Notes under the pieces: model-generated
The model's input: only the letters and a program-made list of their open reading frames with translations
The model's database searches: none
What the model was told of the DNA's origin: nothing
Source: Halanaerobium polyolivorans
Lineage (GTDB): Bacteria; Bacillota; Halanaerobiia; Halanaerobiales; Halanaerobiaceae
Reading direction: 5' to 3'
DNA: 64,000 bases
Assembly: GCF_020711195.1 (NCBI RefSeq)
Contig: NZ_JAJFAT010000005.1
Span: 87,513-151,512 of the forward strand
In this document: positions 21,381-29,153 of the stretch, piece after piece
How positions within the stretch are numbered: position 1 is the stretch's first letter
How the letters are laid out: each line of letters starts with the position of its first letter
Translations under genes and position numbers: made by a program

Positions 21381-21567
21381 TTGTGACAGCCTTGATTTAA
21401 AATTAATATTATCTTTTGCTCAATCATATAAAGAACTCTATCAAAGAGGAAAAATTAATGAAGATCAATTAAGACAAGTCTTAGACTTAATTGATAATTA
21501 TCAAAATTTTAATCCTGATGAATTTACAGCTGAACTAAAAAAGATTTTTCCAAATAGCAGCTTTTAA
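21373..21567 (+). CDS. Small protein (64 aa) overlapping the end of dnaB
   Basis: MANCDSLDLKLILSFAQSYK to IFPNSSF: a 64-residue, mostly helical, cytoplasmic protein with no known motif. It starts 8 bases inside dnaB in another frame, with AAGGA about 10 bases upstream, and ends before the operon terminator. The overlap and shared operon suggest a function coupled to helicase loading, but this is inference from position only. It could also be a minor or non-functional frame. Confidence 0.55.
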   Translation: MANCDSLDLKLILSFAQSYKELYQRGKINEDQLRQVLDLIDNYQNFNPDEFTAELKKIFPNSSF

Positions 21568-21590
21568 AATATAATTATTAAGCAAAATAA

Positions 21591-21642
21591 AAACTCCCCT
21601 CTTTTGCCAGAAAAACCACTAATAGCAAAAAGGGGAGATTTG
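21591..21642. terminator. Terminator shared by dnaB operon and pspC
   Basis: A long stem CTCCCCT...TTTTGC / GCAAAAAGGGGAG with A/T-rich flanks, placed between convergent genes. Confidence 0.8.
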
Positions 21643-21659
21643 TTATCTAAAATCAAGTT

Positions 21660-21929
21660 TTAAATATCATAAGTTTTGTCTTCTTTATCAGCATTTTGTT
21701 CTTTTGTAAAGGGTTCAGACTCAGCTTCATAACTAACATCAATATGGCTTGGCTTTTCCGGAATAATTGCCCAAGCCACAATGTAAGCAATAAGTCCAGC
21801 TCCAGATATAAAAATTAAAATTACAGCAATTAATCTAATCAAGGTTGAGTCGATCCCGAAATATTCTCCTATTCCACCACAAACTCCTCCAATTTTTTTG
21901 TCTTTTTTTGAACGATATAACTTTTTCAA
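21660..21929 (-). CDS. PspC domain membrane protein
   Basis: An 89-residue protein with a single PspC domain: [39 protein letters not shown], then a transmembrane helix (about 32-57) and a short acidic tail. PspC proteins sense or modulate envelope stress. TTG 21929 is chosen as start because GAGGTGG precedes it by about 7 bases and MKKLYRSK is the usual family N-terminus; a GTG at 21938 lies inside that site. No PspA or PspB gene is nearby. Confidence 0.85.
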   Translation of the reverse strand: MKKLYRSKKDKKIGGVCGGIGEYFGIDSTLIRLIAVILIFISGAGLIAYIVAWAIIPEKPSHIDVSYEAESEPFTKEQNADKEDKTYDI

Positions 21930-21969
21930 ACTAACCACCTCGTTTTAAAATTTTAAATGAATATTTTTT

Positions 21970-21998
21970 TTGCATTGTTATATAAACTATAATATAAT
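21970..21998 (+). promoter_or_regulatory. Promoter of the 22081 membrane protein gene
   Basis: TTGCAT (21970-21975), 17 bases, TATAAT (21993-21998). An inverted repeat ACCTAG-TAAAGTG-CTAGGT (22001-22019) covers the expected transcription start and could be an operator or a 5' hairpin. Confidence 0.7.
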
Positions 21999-22080
21999 TA
22001 ACCTAGTAAAGTGCTAGGTTTTATTCAGATTTTACTAATTTTTTTAAAGTAATTATCAGCTCAACCAAGGAGGTGTCAAA

Positions 22081-22536
22081 ATGGAAAAAATGCCTAAAGC
22101 CCTCAAGTTATTCTTGCTTTATGCTTTAGTTCAGTTAGTATTTCATACCATAGGAGAATATACTATCTGTGGTATTTTTTATACAATGGAAGGCCAGGGT
22201 TTTTTAGAACACCAGCTCTTAATGTTTTCTGCTATAACAGGTGATGTTTTTATTGGCCTGGGTTTATTTCTTATCCTAGCCTTTGTCAATAAAAGAAGTG
22301 ACTGGTTTTTAGATAAATGGGAGAGAAAAGATATAGTAATCTATTTATTATATTCAATTTTAATTTCTTTTTATTTTGAAATTCATGCCCTACATACTAG
22401 TCGCTGGGGATATCAAACCGATATGCCCTTAGTGCCTGGTACTCCAATCGGACTGGTTCCTGTATTATATTTAATAATAGTCTTACCACTCGCTTTAATA
22501 GTAACTAAGAAAATTTACCAGAGCAAATTTGCCTGA
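22081..22536 (+). CDS. Four-helix integral membrane protein of unknown function
   Basis: A 151-residue protein with four predicted membrane helices (about 9-28, 43-66, 83-103 and 118-142). The loop between helices 3 and 4 has the distinctive sequence EIHALHTSRWGYQTDMPLVPGTPIGLVPV. His and Arg residues near the membrane are notable, but I do not recognise the family. AAGGAGGTG precedes the ATG. It is a single gene with its own promoter, a possible operator and a terminator. Confidence 0.6.
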   Translation: MEKMPKALKLFLLYALVQLVFHTIGEYTICGIFYTMEGQGFLEHQLLMFSAITGDVFIGLGLFLILAFVNKRSDWFLDKWERKDIVIYLLYSILISFYFEIHALHTSRWGYQTDMPLVPGTPIGLVPVLYLIIVLPLALIVTKKIYQSKFA

Positions 22537-22544
22537 TTAAATTT

Positions 22545-22573
22545 CCAGCCAAATAAATTTTGGCTGGTTTTTT
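22545..22573. terminator. Terminator between convergent genes
   Basis: CCAGCCAAA-TAAA-TTTTGGCTGG then six Ts. It can also end the minus-strand barrel operon, which stops at 22587. Confidence 0.85.
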
Positions 22574-22586
22574 AACTTAAAAAACT

Positions 22587-23702
22587 TTAAAAAGTATAAC
22601 TTAAAGTCAATTCTAAAGACTTTCCTCCTTCAGCAAGTAGTTCATCTTCACTACCAAAAGGAATAATCCCCCTCAACTCTAAAAGCAAATCACTGCTAAA
22701 TAAATAAGAATAATTTGGTATAATTAATGTACTGCCATCACCTAAGTAACTAACAGTAATAATTCCAATTGAAGAAAACTCATCTGGTTCAAAAGCAATA
22801 CTGCTGTTAAATAATTCTACTTTTCCTGCAGCACCATTAGAGCTCAAAAAATCATTTTCACTTTCGCTAATCGGATCAAAAAAACTGAAATCTCTAATCT
22901 CATCTTCAATACCACTTATTCTTAAATATTCTCCCTGCAGCCTAATTCTCCTTCCATCTAACATTGAATAACTGTAATCTGAACCAATTTGATAAATATT
23001 GTAATCTATTTTTTCATTTTGCCATTTAGCAAGAGATGAGTAAACACCAAGTGGTCCTAAATCACCCTTGGCAGTTAAAGCAAAACGATCAAGATCTCCA
23101 CCTTCTCCATCAGAAGGATCTTTTACATAATTAGCTGTTAAATCATAACTTCGCACATTGCTTCTGCCTCTCAATGCCCATTTATTATTATCTGCATCAG
23201 TATCAGAAACAACAAAGGTTAAACCACTGCCCCAGCCAATTGGATAATATAATTCTATTCCATCTACAAATTTAGCCCTGCTCTCCTCCTCTAAAGCTTC
23301 TGCCCCAAGAGTATAGTCAGCTGGATTAAGCAAAGAACCAAAAGCCCAGGAAACCGGTTGGCGACCAAATTTAGCTGTAAAAGGGCCTAAATCTTTGCGC
23401 AGATAAAGCCTTTTAAACCAGATTTCTGCCTCAGCTCCATCAACCACAATAACTGCTCTATTTTGCAGGTCTACAGCTGCATCATATGGTAATAGCATTT
23501 CTAATTCCAACTCTGTTCTAAAATTGCTGTCTAAAGAAGAGTCCTGATAGATTAAATTGCTGATAAAGCTAGCCTTACCACCAATTTCAACTGCAGAAAC
23601 AGCTTGATTCCAAAAAAAGAAAATAAGCAATAAGAAAAATATTATCCCAAGAACTATAGCTGCTGAACTCAGCCTCTGATTTTTATGCTCGGCTTTTTTC
23701 AT
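22587..23702 (-). CDS. Outer-membrane beta-barrel (porin-like) protein of the TetR/ABC operon
   Basis: A 371-residue exported protein: charged N-terminus, one hydrophobic helix (about 15-36) with cleavage near AVSA, then a long chain of amphipathic strands ending in LELTLSYTF, a typical outer-membrane barrel terminus. KFGRQPVSWAFGSLLNPADY recalls the DUF1302-like or porin class that accompanies LolA-like proteins in Proteobacteria; this is similarity from memory. The start is ATG 23702 with AAGGAAG 9 bases before; a GTG at 23711 overlaps that site. It is the last gene of the operon, 92 bases after the LolA-like gene, and a likely exit point or acceptor in the outer membrane. Confidence 0.7.
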   Translation of the reverse strand: MKKAEHKNQRLSSAAIVLGIIFFLLLIFFFWNQAVSAVEIGGKASFISNLIYQDSSLDSNFRTELELEMLLPYDAAVDLQNRAVIVVDGAEAEIWFKRLYLRKDLGPFTAKFGRQPVSWAFGSLLNPADYTLGAEALEEESRAKFVDGIELYYPIGWGSGLTFVVSDTDADNNKWALRGRSNVRSYDLTANYVKDPSDGEGGDLDRFALTAKGDLGPLGVYSSLAKWQNEKIDYNIYQIGSDYSYSMLDGRRIRLQGEYLRISGIEDEIRDFSFFDPISESENDFLSSNGAAGKVELFNSSIAFEPDEFSSIGIITVSYLGDGSTLIIPNYSYLFSSDLLLELRGIIPFGSEDELLAEGGKSLELTLSYTF

Positions 23703-23794
23703 CAAAAACACTTCCTTTATCTAAATCAACTTTTTAACAATTGCTTCTTTCTTTTAACAAATATTCATCATTTAAGCTTAATATTAATAAAGCA

Positions 23795-24643
23795 CTAGCG
23801 CAAGCGCTGTAAGGTAAAGATAGCTTCGGGAAGTTCAGCATTAAAGTCTATTTCATTTATAATAAATTCTGTGCTTGTGTTTTTCCGCAGCTTATTTTCC
23901 ATAACAGAATGCACTGGATACCAGCGTCCATCAATTTCAGCCATCTCTATTAGTTCAAGCTCTTTTAATAATCTACCACTTTCTGTATAAAGTTCTTCTC
24001 TCAAGCCCACAAATCTTTCCCGGTCGATCCAAACAATCCGCCTATAATAGCTTACTTCTTTACCAGGCACTTTAACTCCTTCCAGCTTATAAGCAGGCCT
24101 ACCATTATATTCTTCTATCCCTAATAATTCAAAATGATAAAGGTCGGTCAATTTATCCGATTCCAGCATATCTTGATAGGAAAAGTCACTGCCCATCATC
24201 CCCTGTTCCAACATATGGCCTGATATTTTGACCAAATCTTCTGCTTCGGGAAAAAACATCCAAAGGTCATCACCTCGTTTTAAAAATTTAGTTCCCCGAT
24301 CACGGGGATTAGTGAACTCAGCTAGAGCATTTGTCTGATCCTGCCAAACCCTCATTGCTTTAATCTGTTCTCTCCCACCACTTTTAATAATCATTTGTGC
24401 TTCTGAATAAGCAGTTATTATATATTCATTATCATCTCTTTTATTAATTATTTCTTCAGCACTTAACTCTACTTCATCTTGAGCATCAATTTCATTTTCA
24501 GTCACTGTTTCCCCAGTTTTTTCTGCATAATTTATATCTTCTGCCAAGGCCTGAGCAGCAGACAGCATTAGAAAAAGCAGGCTGAGCATTAAAATTAAGG
24601 CTGTTACTTTTAAAATTTTAGCTCTATCAAAAACTAATCTCAT
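23795..24643 (-). CDS. LolA-like outer-membrane lipoprotein-sorting domain protein
   Basis: A 282-residue exported protein. After a signal peptide (to about residue 34, ALA) comes a LolA-like half-barrel of the PF17131 type: SAEEIINKRDDNEYIITAYSEAQMIIK, LAEFTNPRDRGTKFLKRGDDLWMFFPEAEDLVKIS, MGSDFSYQDM (about 151-160) and RIVWIDRERFVGLREELYTESG. Such proteins carry hydrophobic cargo through the periplasm. The gene follows two FtsX-type permeases (38-base gap) and precedes a barrel protein, so an inner-to-outer membrane lipid or lipoprotein path is inferred. The exact cargo is unknown. Confidence 0.85.
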   Translation of the reverse strand: MRLVFDRAKILKVTALILMLSLLFLMLSAAQALAEDINYAEKTGETVTENEIDAQDEVELSAEEIINKRDDNEYIITAYSEAQMIIKSGGREQIKAMRVWQDQTNALAEFTNPRDRGTKFLKRGDDLWMFFPEAEDLVKISGHMLEQGMMGSDFSYQDMLESDKLTDLYHFELLGIEEYNGRPAYKLEGVKVPGKEVSYYRRIVWIDRERFVGLREELYTESGRLLKELELIEMAEIDGRWYPVHSVMENKLRKNTSTEFIINEIDFNAELPEAIFTLQRLR

Positions 24644-24681
24644 TTGATCACTCCTTAGTTGTTAAGCCAAATAATCACAAA

Positions 24682-25932
24682 TTAGATATCTCTTAAAGCT
24701 TCTGTGGGATCCATATTTGCCGCTCTGTAAGCAGGAATAATAGCAGTTAGGCTTGTAATTACAATTCCTAAACTGAAGCCAAAAATTAAATGCTCTAATT
24801 TAAAATTAGGATAAATTATTGTTGTCATTAATATATCCATATCTTCAATTGCAGTTCCATAATTAATTCCAATGTCAGATAAAAAATAAGTTAAAGTACC
24901 ACCTGCAATAGAACCAATAAAGCTTCCAATTACCGCCATTGCTCCACCTTCAAGAATAAATAGTTTTAAAATATCTTTTTTCTTGAGTCCCAGAGCACTC
25001 ATCATTCCAATTTCTTGAGTACGTTCATTAACTATCATAACCATTGTATTAATTACAACAATAGAAGCCAGCAAAAGCAGAAAAATATAGATGAAGTTAT
25101 AAATTCTTTCTCCAACCTGTAATAACTGAATAAAAGAACTGCCTTCTCGCCATTCTTGGGCTAAATAACGTTCTCCTTCATTGGCAGATAGATAATTTTT
25201 AACTGCCGGTAGATAATTAATAGCCTTATCCCTATCATCTGTAACTAATAATAGCTCAGTACTTTCTTCTTCTAAATAAAGCAGATGCCTAGCTGTGTCA
25301 ATTGGCATAAAAACTAGATCTTTATTTAGCAAAGGTAGATTGCTTTCAATGCGACCAACAATATCAAACGTCGCTCCCTGAAAAGAGCTGTAAGCAGTAT
25401 TAAATACCATTGTTACCCGCTCACCAACATTTTTATCTATCCGTCTTAATAGTTCTGTTCCCATTACAACTTCTCTATTACCACTGCTGACCATCCGGCC
25501 CTCTACCAATTCTCTTTCTAAATTAGTAAATTTCAATTCTTTTTGACCATCTACTCCCCAGGCCATCATCTGTACAAGCTCTTCTTCTGTGCTAACTGCT
25601 GCCCCAAATTTCACTCTAGGAATTACCATTTCAATTCCTTCTAATTTGAGCAGCTCATTCTCCATTTCACTTAAAGATTTATTAGCAATTCCATCCACAG
25701 TGTAGGCTAAAGACAAAAGTCTTTGTTTTTGCTCATATTCTTGATCCATAATTTTAATATGACCTGTATCATAGTGAATATACATTGAATAGCTTGATTC
25801 TATCATTCCATCAATTAATCCCCTTGCAAAAACAATCACAATCACCGCAAAAGCAATAGCTAAAACTGAGACAAAAGTTCTTAACTTATTTCTAAACATA
25901 TTTTTTAAAGCTATATTAATCAGAAATTTCAT
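24682..25932 (-). CDS. ABC transporter permease, FtsX/MacB type (second of pair)
   Basis: A 416-residue protein with the MacB/LolE layout: one N-terminal helix (about 18-40, LRTFVSVLAIAFAVIVIVFARG), a large periplasmic domain (about 45-275), and three C-terminal helices including the FtsX signature NTMVMIVNERTQEIGMMSALGLKKKDILKLFILEGG (about 296-331). It ends in PAYRAANMDPTEALRDI. Proteins of this type do not form a channel but pull substrates from the membrane by mechanotransmission. It starts 13 bases after the preceding permease with AGGAGG, forming a LolC/LolE-like pair. Confidence 0.9.
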   Translation of the reverse strand: MKFLINIALKNMFRNKLRTFVSVLAIAFAVIVIVFARGLIDGMIESSYSMYIHYDTGHIKIMDQEYEQKQRLLSLAYTVDGIANKSLSEMENELLKLEGIEMVIPRVKFGAAVSTEEELVQMMAWGVDGQKELKFTNLERELVEGRMVSSGNREVVMGTELLRRIDKNVGERVTMVFNTAYSSFQGATFDIVGRIESNLPLLNKDLVFMPIDTARHLLYLEEESTELLLVTDDRDKAINYLPAVKNYLSANEGERYLAQEWREGSSFIQLLQVGERIYNFIYIFLLLLASIVVINTMVMIVNERTQEIGMMSALGLKKKDILKLFILEGGAMAVIGSFIGSIAGGTLTYFLSDIGINYGTAIEDMDILMTTIIYPNFKLEHLIFGFSLGIVITSLTAIIPAYRAANMDPTEALRDI

Positions 25933-25945
25933 CAGCTAACCTCCT

Positions 25946-27181
25946 TTAACGGTGATAAATTGCTTTAATAGGATCTTTACGAGCAGCCCATAATGCCGGA
26001 AAAATACTGGCTAAAATCGAAACAAATAAGCCATAAGAAAAAACAAAAACAAAAGAAGCTATACTCCAACCAGCATAAATAGTTCCACTAACCGGAAAAC
26101 CATAAGTTATCTCTCCTCCACCAGCTAAGGTGCTCATATCTATACCATAATGATTAAATATATATAGGCCAATAGCTCCCATGATCAAGCCCATGATTCC
26201 ACCTATCAAACCGATCCCTGCAGCTTCTCCCATGAAAATATGAACTATCTCTTTTTCTCTCATTCCCATGGCTTTCATCATTCCCAATTCTTCCATCCGT
26301 TCTAAGGCAGAAAGAATTACTGTATTAACTATTCCAACTGCTGCAATAGTTAAAATTATAGCTAGGACAATCTGAGTCTCAATCTGCTGTAGTTCCAACA
26401 TATAGATTAAGTTTTCAGAAGTACTGCGCCATGAATATGCTCTTAGAGGATCATTCAAGGCTGGATTCAAGTCTTCAACAGCAGTAATACCACGTTGGCG
26501 TTCTTCCATTCTCAAAACATAATGACTGATTTGATCACCAAGATTTAAGGATGCTTGAGCAGTAGAAAGTGGTATAAAAACAGTGCTGTCATTCAGACTT
26601 GGATGAGGAGTGTTAAATAGACCAACTATTTCTCCATCAATTGTATTAAATGTCTGTTCTGCTGTTCTAATCAACATGATTCCATAATCACCAATTTCAA
26701 AATCCATCAAATCTGCCAGTCTAGCTCCCATAATAATTTCTCTGCTTCCAGCTGTTGGCATTCTTCCTGAAATAAGATGTTTTTCTAAATCAAATACAGC
26801 TGGATCTTTGCCTGGATCAATACCTACTCCTTTTACAGGTAATTCGTCAATCCCATTATTAAGGTTTACGGAAAAATCAAGTCTTCTGGTATATGCTTCT
26901 AAGCCAGCTGTAGCTTCAATTTGCTCTTCTATCTCTCTAGTAGGTGTAAGTAAATTTTTCAAAGGAAGTTCATCCCTGTCTGCAAAATAATTGCGATCTG
27001 TAATTTGAAGGTGGCCACTATCTAAATTAATTATATTAGCAAAAGATATTTCCGTTAAGCCCATCATCAAACCTTCTATCATAATATAAACTAAAATAGC
27101 AAAAGCAATGATCAAAGCAGTAATAAAAACTCTTCTTTTATGCCTGCTTAAATTTCTAATAACCAACCTTGGGAGGAACAT
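25946..27181 (-). CDS. ABC transporter permease, FtsX/MacB type (first of pair)
   Basis: A 411-residue protein with the same plan as its neighbour: an N-terminal helix (RRVFITALIIAFAILVYIMIEG), a periplasmic domain and three C-terminal helices with NTVILSALERMEELGMMKAMGMREKEIVHIFMGEAAGIG, ending PALWAARKDPIKAIYHR. The start is ATG 27181, one base after the ATPase stop, with GGAGGG at the end of the ATPase gene; an upstream in-frame start at 27217 lies within that gene and is rejected. The tight coupling to the ATPase supports a heteromeric ABC transporter with the second permease. Confidence 0.9.
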   Translation of the reverse strand: MFLPRLVIRNLSRHKRRVFITALIIAFAILVYIMIEGLMMGLTEISFANIINLDSGHLQITDRNYFADRDELPLKNLLTPTREIEEQIEATAGLEAYTRRLDFSVNLNNGIDELPVKGVGIDPGKDPAVFDLEKHLISGRMPTAGSREIIMGARLADLMDFEIGDYGIMLIRTAEQTFNTIDGEIVGLFNTPHPSLNDSTVFIPLSTAQASLNLGDQISHYVLRMEERQRGITAVEDLNPALNDPLRAYSWRSTSENLIYMLELQQIETQIVLAIILTIAAVGIVNTVILSALERMEELGMMKAMGMREKEIVHIFMGEAAGIGLIGGIMGLIMGAIGLYIFNHYGIDMSTLAGGGEITYGFPVSGTIYAGWSIASFVFVFSYGLFVSILASIFPALWAARKDPIKAIYHR

Positions 27182-27182
27182 T

Positions 27183-27872
27183 TTAATCCCTCCTCTGATC
27201 TTTGGTAATTCGACCATCTTTTATTTCTACTAATCTTTTAGCATATTCCATAACCTGAGGGTCATGAGTAGAAAAAATAAAGGTAGTATTTAATTCTTCA
27301 TTCATTTTTTTCATTATCTGAAGAACCTCTTCACTAGTTTCTGAATCAAGATTAGCAGTTGGTTCATCTGCTAAAACTAATTTGGGTTCTTTAATTAAGG
27401 CTCTAGCAACTGCTACTCTTTGTTTTTGCCCACCTGATAATTCATTTGGCTTTCTATAAGCCATATCTCCTAAACCAACCTCATTTAAAATATGCATTAC
27501 TTTATCACGTCTGTCTTTTTTAGAATGTTTATCAATTAAGCGAATAGCAAATTCCACATTTTCAAAAGCAGTTAAAACTGGAATCAGGTTATAACTTTGA
27601 AAAATAAAACCAAGATTATAACGCCTTATATCTGCTAACTCATTTCTACTTAGTTGATTAATAGAATTACCAGCAAAAATAATCTCACCTGAAGTTGATT
27701 TATCCAGACAACCGATCATATTTAGCAAAGTTGTTTTCCCAGAACCAGAAGGGCCAAAAATAGTGGTGAATTCCCCTGACTCTATCTCCATATCAATTCC
27801 TCTTAAAGCCGGCACAGCAATTTTACCCTGTTGATATATTTTCTCTAAAGATATTAATTTAACCAGAGCCAT
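27183..27872 (-). CDS. ABC transporter ATP-binding protein, LolD/MacB type
   Basis: A 229-residue ATPase of the LolD/MacB/FtsE group. Walker A is GPSGSGKTTLLN, the Q-loop is FIFQSYNLIPVLTAFENVEF, the signature is LSGGQKQRVAVARAL, Walker B is LVLADEPTANLD and the switch is STHD. ATG 27872 follows AAGGGG with normal spacing; a GTG at 27881 is too close to that site. It begins 2 bases after the tetR stop, so repressor and transporter share a message. Substrate cannot be told from the ATPase; the LolA-like and barrel genes downstream suggest hydrophobic cargo to the outer membrane. Confidence 0.93.
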   Translation of the reverse strand: MALVKLISLEKIYQQGKIAVPALRGIDMEIESGEFTTIFGPSGSGKTTLLNMIGCLDKSTSGEIIFAGNSINQLSRNELADIRRYNLGFIFQSYNLIPVLTAFENVEFAIRLIDKHSKKDRRDKVMHILNEVGLGDMAYRKPNELSGGQKQRVAVARALIKEPKLVLADEPTANLDSETSEEVLQIMKKMNEELNTTFIFSTHDPQVMEYAKRLVEIKDGRITKDQRRD

Positions 27873-27874
27873 TT

Positions 27875-28519
27875 TTAACACCCCTTAGCTATTCCATTTT
27901 TCATAATATAGATCATTTTATCCACATAATCAAGAATTTGCTCTAAATCTTCGCCTGCCTGATTAGTATTTTCTGGACCATACTTTTGAAAATAATAATC
28001 AATAATACTTATTGAAAAATCAGTCAGCATAAATGCTGTCATTTCGATATCAACTTCTGGATCCAATTCTCCTCTTTGTTCAGCCTTTTTTAATATATTC
28101 AAAAAGAAAAGATTGCTCTTAGGCCTACTTTCAGCATAAATTTCTTTTTTTAATGTTTCATTATCACCTGTTAATAACCTATCTCCAATTTTTGAAAGTA
28201 GAGGATACTCCTGTTTAAATTTAATCCCACCAATAAATAATGCTCTTAAATATTCGAAAAAACTCTGTTTTTCAAAAGCAGGCAGCTGCTGATTTAAAAA
28301 TTCTATTTTTTCATCGGTAGCTTTGCTGATAATATATTTATAAAGATCTTTTTTGTTATCAAAATATTGATAAAAACTTCCCTTAGATATATCTGCATTT
28401 TCAATAATTCTATTTGTACTGCTTTTCAAATATGGATAAGCAGCAAACTCCTCCATTCCTGTCTGCAGAATTCTTTCCCGTTTTTGAGGAGGTAAATTAA
28501 AAAAGGTCTGTTTTGGCAC
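27875..28519 (-). CDS. TetR-family transcriptional repressor of the envelope ABC operon
   Basis: A 214-residue regulator. The N-terminal DNA-binding domain reads KRERILQTGMEEFAAYPYLKSSTNRIIENADISKGSFYQYFDNKKDLYKYI (about 10-60), the TetR helix-turn-helix; the helical C-terminal ligand domain resembles the TetR_C group used by clostridial repressors. Start chosen at GTG 28519 (VPKQTFF), with AGGTGA before it; the longer frame upstream runs through the operators and promoter. It is first gene of the six-gene operon and very probably represses itself through the tandem palindromes next to its -10 box. Confidence 0.88.
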   Translation of the reverse strand: MPKQTFFNLPPQKRERILQTGMEEFAAYPYLKSSTNRIIENADISKGSFYQYFDNKKDLYKYIISKATDEKIEFLNQQLPAFEKQSFFEYLRALFIGGIKFKQEYPLLSKIGDRLLTGDNETLKKEIYAESRPKSNLFFLNILKKAEQRGELDPEVDIEMTAFMLTDFSISIIDYYFQKYGPENTNQAGEDLEQILDYVDKMIYIMKNGIAKGC

Positions 28520-28550
28520 TTTTATCACCTCTAAATTTAAAATTAATTGT

Positions 28551-28582
28551 ATGACTTTAAAGTCATATGACTTTGTAGTCAC
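28551..28582. promoter_or_regulatory. Tandem palindromic operators for the TetR repressor
   Basis: A perfect 16-base palindrome ATGACTTTAAAGTCAT (28551-28566) is directly followed by a second, imperfect copy ATGACTTTGTAGTCAC (28567-28582). The second copy touches the tetR -10 box, so bound repressor would block transcription start. Assignment to this TetR protein is by position. Confidence 0.75.
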
Positions 28583-28611
28583 ATTATACTCGATTTTTTT
28601 ATGACTGTCAA
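28583..28611 (-). promoter_or_regulatory. Consensus sigma-A promoter of the tetR-ABC operon
   Basis: On the minus strand TTGACA (28606-28611), exactly 17 bases, TATAAT (28583-28588). A perfect consensus promoter fits a gene kept off by a strong repressor. Confidence 0.88.
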
Positions 28612-28639
28612 CTATTTTTTTGAAAATTATAAAATAAAC

Positions 28640-28668
28640 TTGTTTTTCGAACATATGTATGTTAAAAT
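28640..28668 (+). promoter_or_regulatory. yolD promoter with a LexA-type box in the spacer
   Basis: TTGTTT (28640-28645), 17 bases, TAAAAT (28663-28668). The spacer holds CGAACATATGTATG (28648-28661), which differs at one position from the Firmicute LexA/DinR pattern CGAAC-N4-GTTYG. LexA binding here would block RNA polymerase. Confidence 0.65.
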
Positions 28669-28700
28669 TTAACTACTTTAATAGGGAAAGGAGTATTCAA

Positions 28701-29030
28701 ATGAATATTAAAGACAGAGGTAATAAAAAATGGACATCTTTAATGCTGGTTGAACATAGGAAAAGACTGCAAGAATTAAAAGAAAATGAAGGGCAATTAG
28801 AGAAGCCAGAATTAGATGAACAATTAAAAGCAGCTATCAACTACAAATTAATTAAAGCTTTTGAAGAAAAACTCAAGCTTGAAATTATCCATTTTAAGAT
28901 AAATAGATTCAAAAAAAATCGGGGATATCTAGCTGCTATCAATACAAAAGATAAATATATTTTGCTCAGCCAGAATCATAAAAAAGAAAAAATATTTCTG
29001 GAAAACTTAATTGATTTAAAAATATTGTGA
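28701..29030 (+). CDS. YolD-like protein
   Basis: A 109-residue protein with the YolD pattern: KDRGNKKWTSLMLVEHRKRLQEL (about 4-26), KPELDEQLKAAI and a C-terminal small beta region ending in a D/K-rich stretch. YolD proteins usually sit next to a Y-family DNA polymerase (UvrX/ImuB type) in SOS operons; none lies here. The ATG at 28701 follows AAAGGAG; an upstream in-frame ATG at 28659 lies inside the LexA-type box. The promoter suggests DNA-damage control. It ends at a strong terminator, so it is a one-gene unit. Confidence 0.8.
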   Translation: MNIKDRGNKKWTSLMLVEHRKRLQELKENEGQLEKPELDEQLKAAINYKLIKAFEEKLKLEIIHFKINRFKKNRGYLAAINTKDKYILLSQNHKKEKIFLENLIDLKIL

Positions 29031-29084
29031 ACTAAAAAAACTATTTCAAACTTAGAATTTAGATTCTCCAGTCAAAAAACTAAC

Positions 29085-29116
29085 AAAACAGCAAAAAAAA
29101 CTGCTGTTTTATTTTA
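29085..29116 (+). terminator. Terminator after yolD
   Basis: AAAACAGC-(A-rich loop)-GCTGTTTT followed by ATTTT; it could also serve the facing Gfo/Idh gene on the other strand. Confidence 0.8.
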
Positions 29117-29153
29117 GACAGCAGGTTAATTGAACATTTTTTATCTGAAAAAT

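Noticed and set aside
17820..21567. Phage origin for the dnaD-dnaC-dnaB block
   Set aside because: No integrase, terminase or structural genes, and codon use looks like that of neighbours; it is more simply the host helicase operon.
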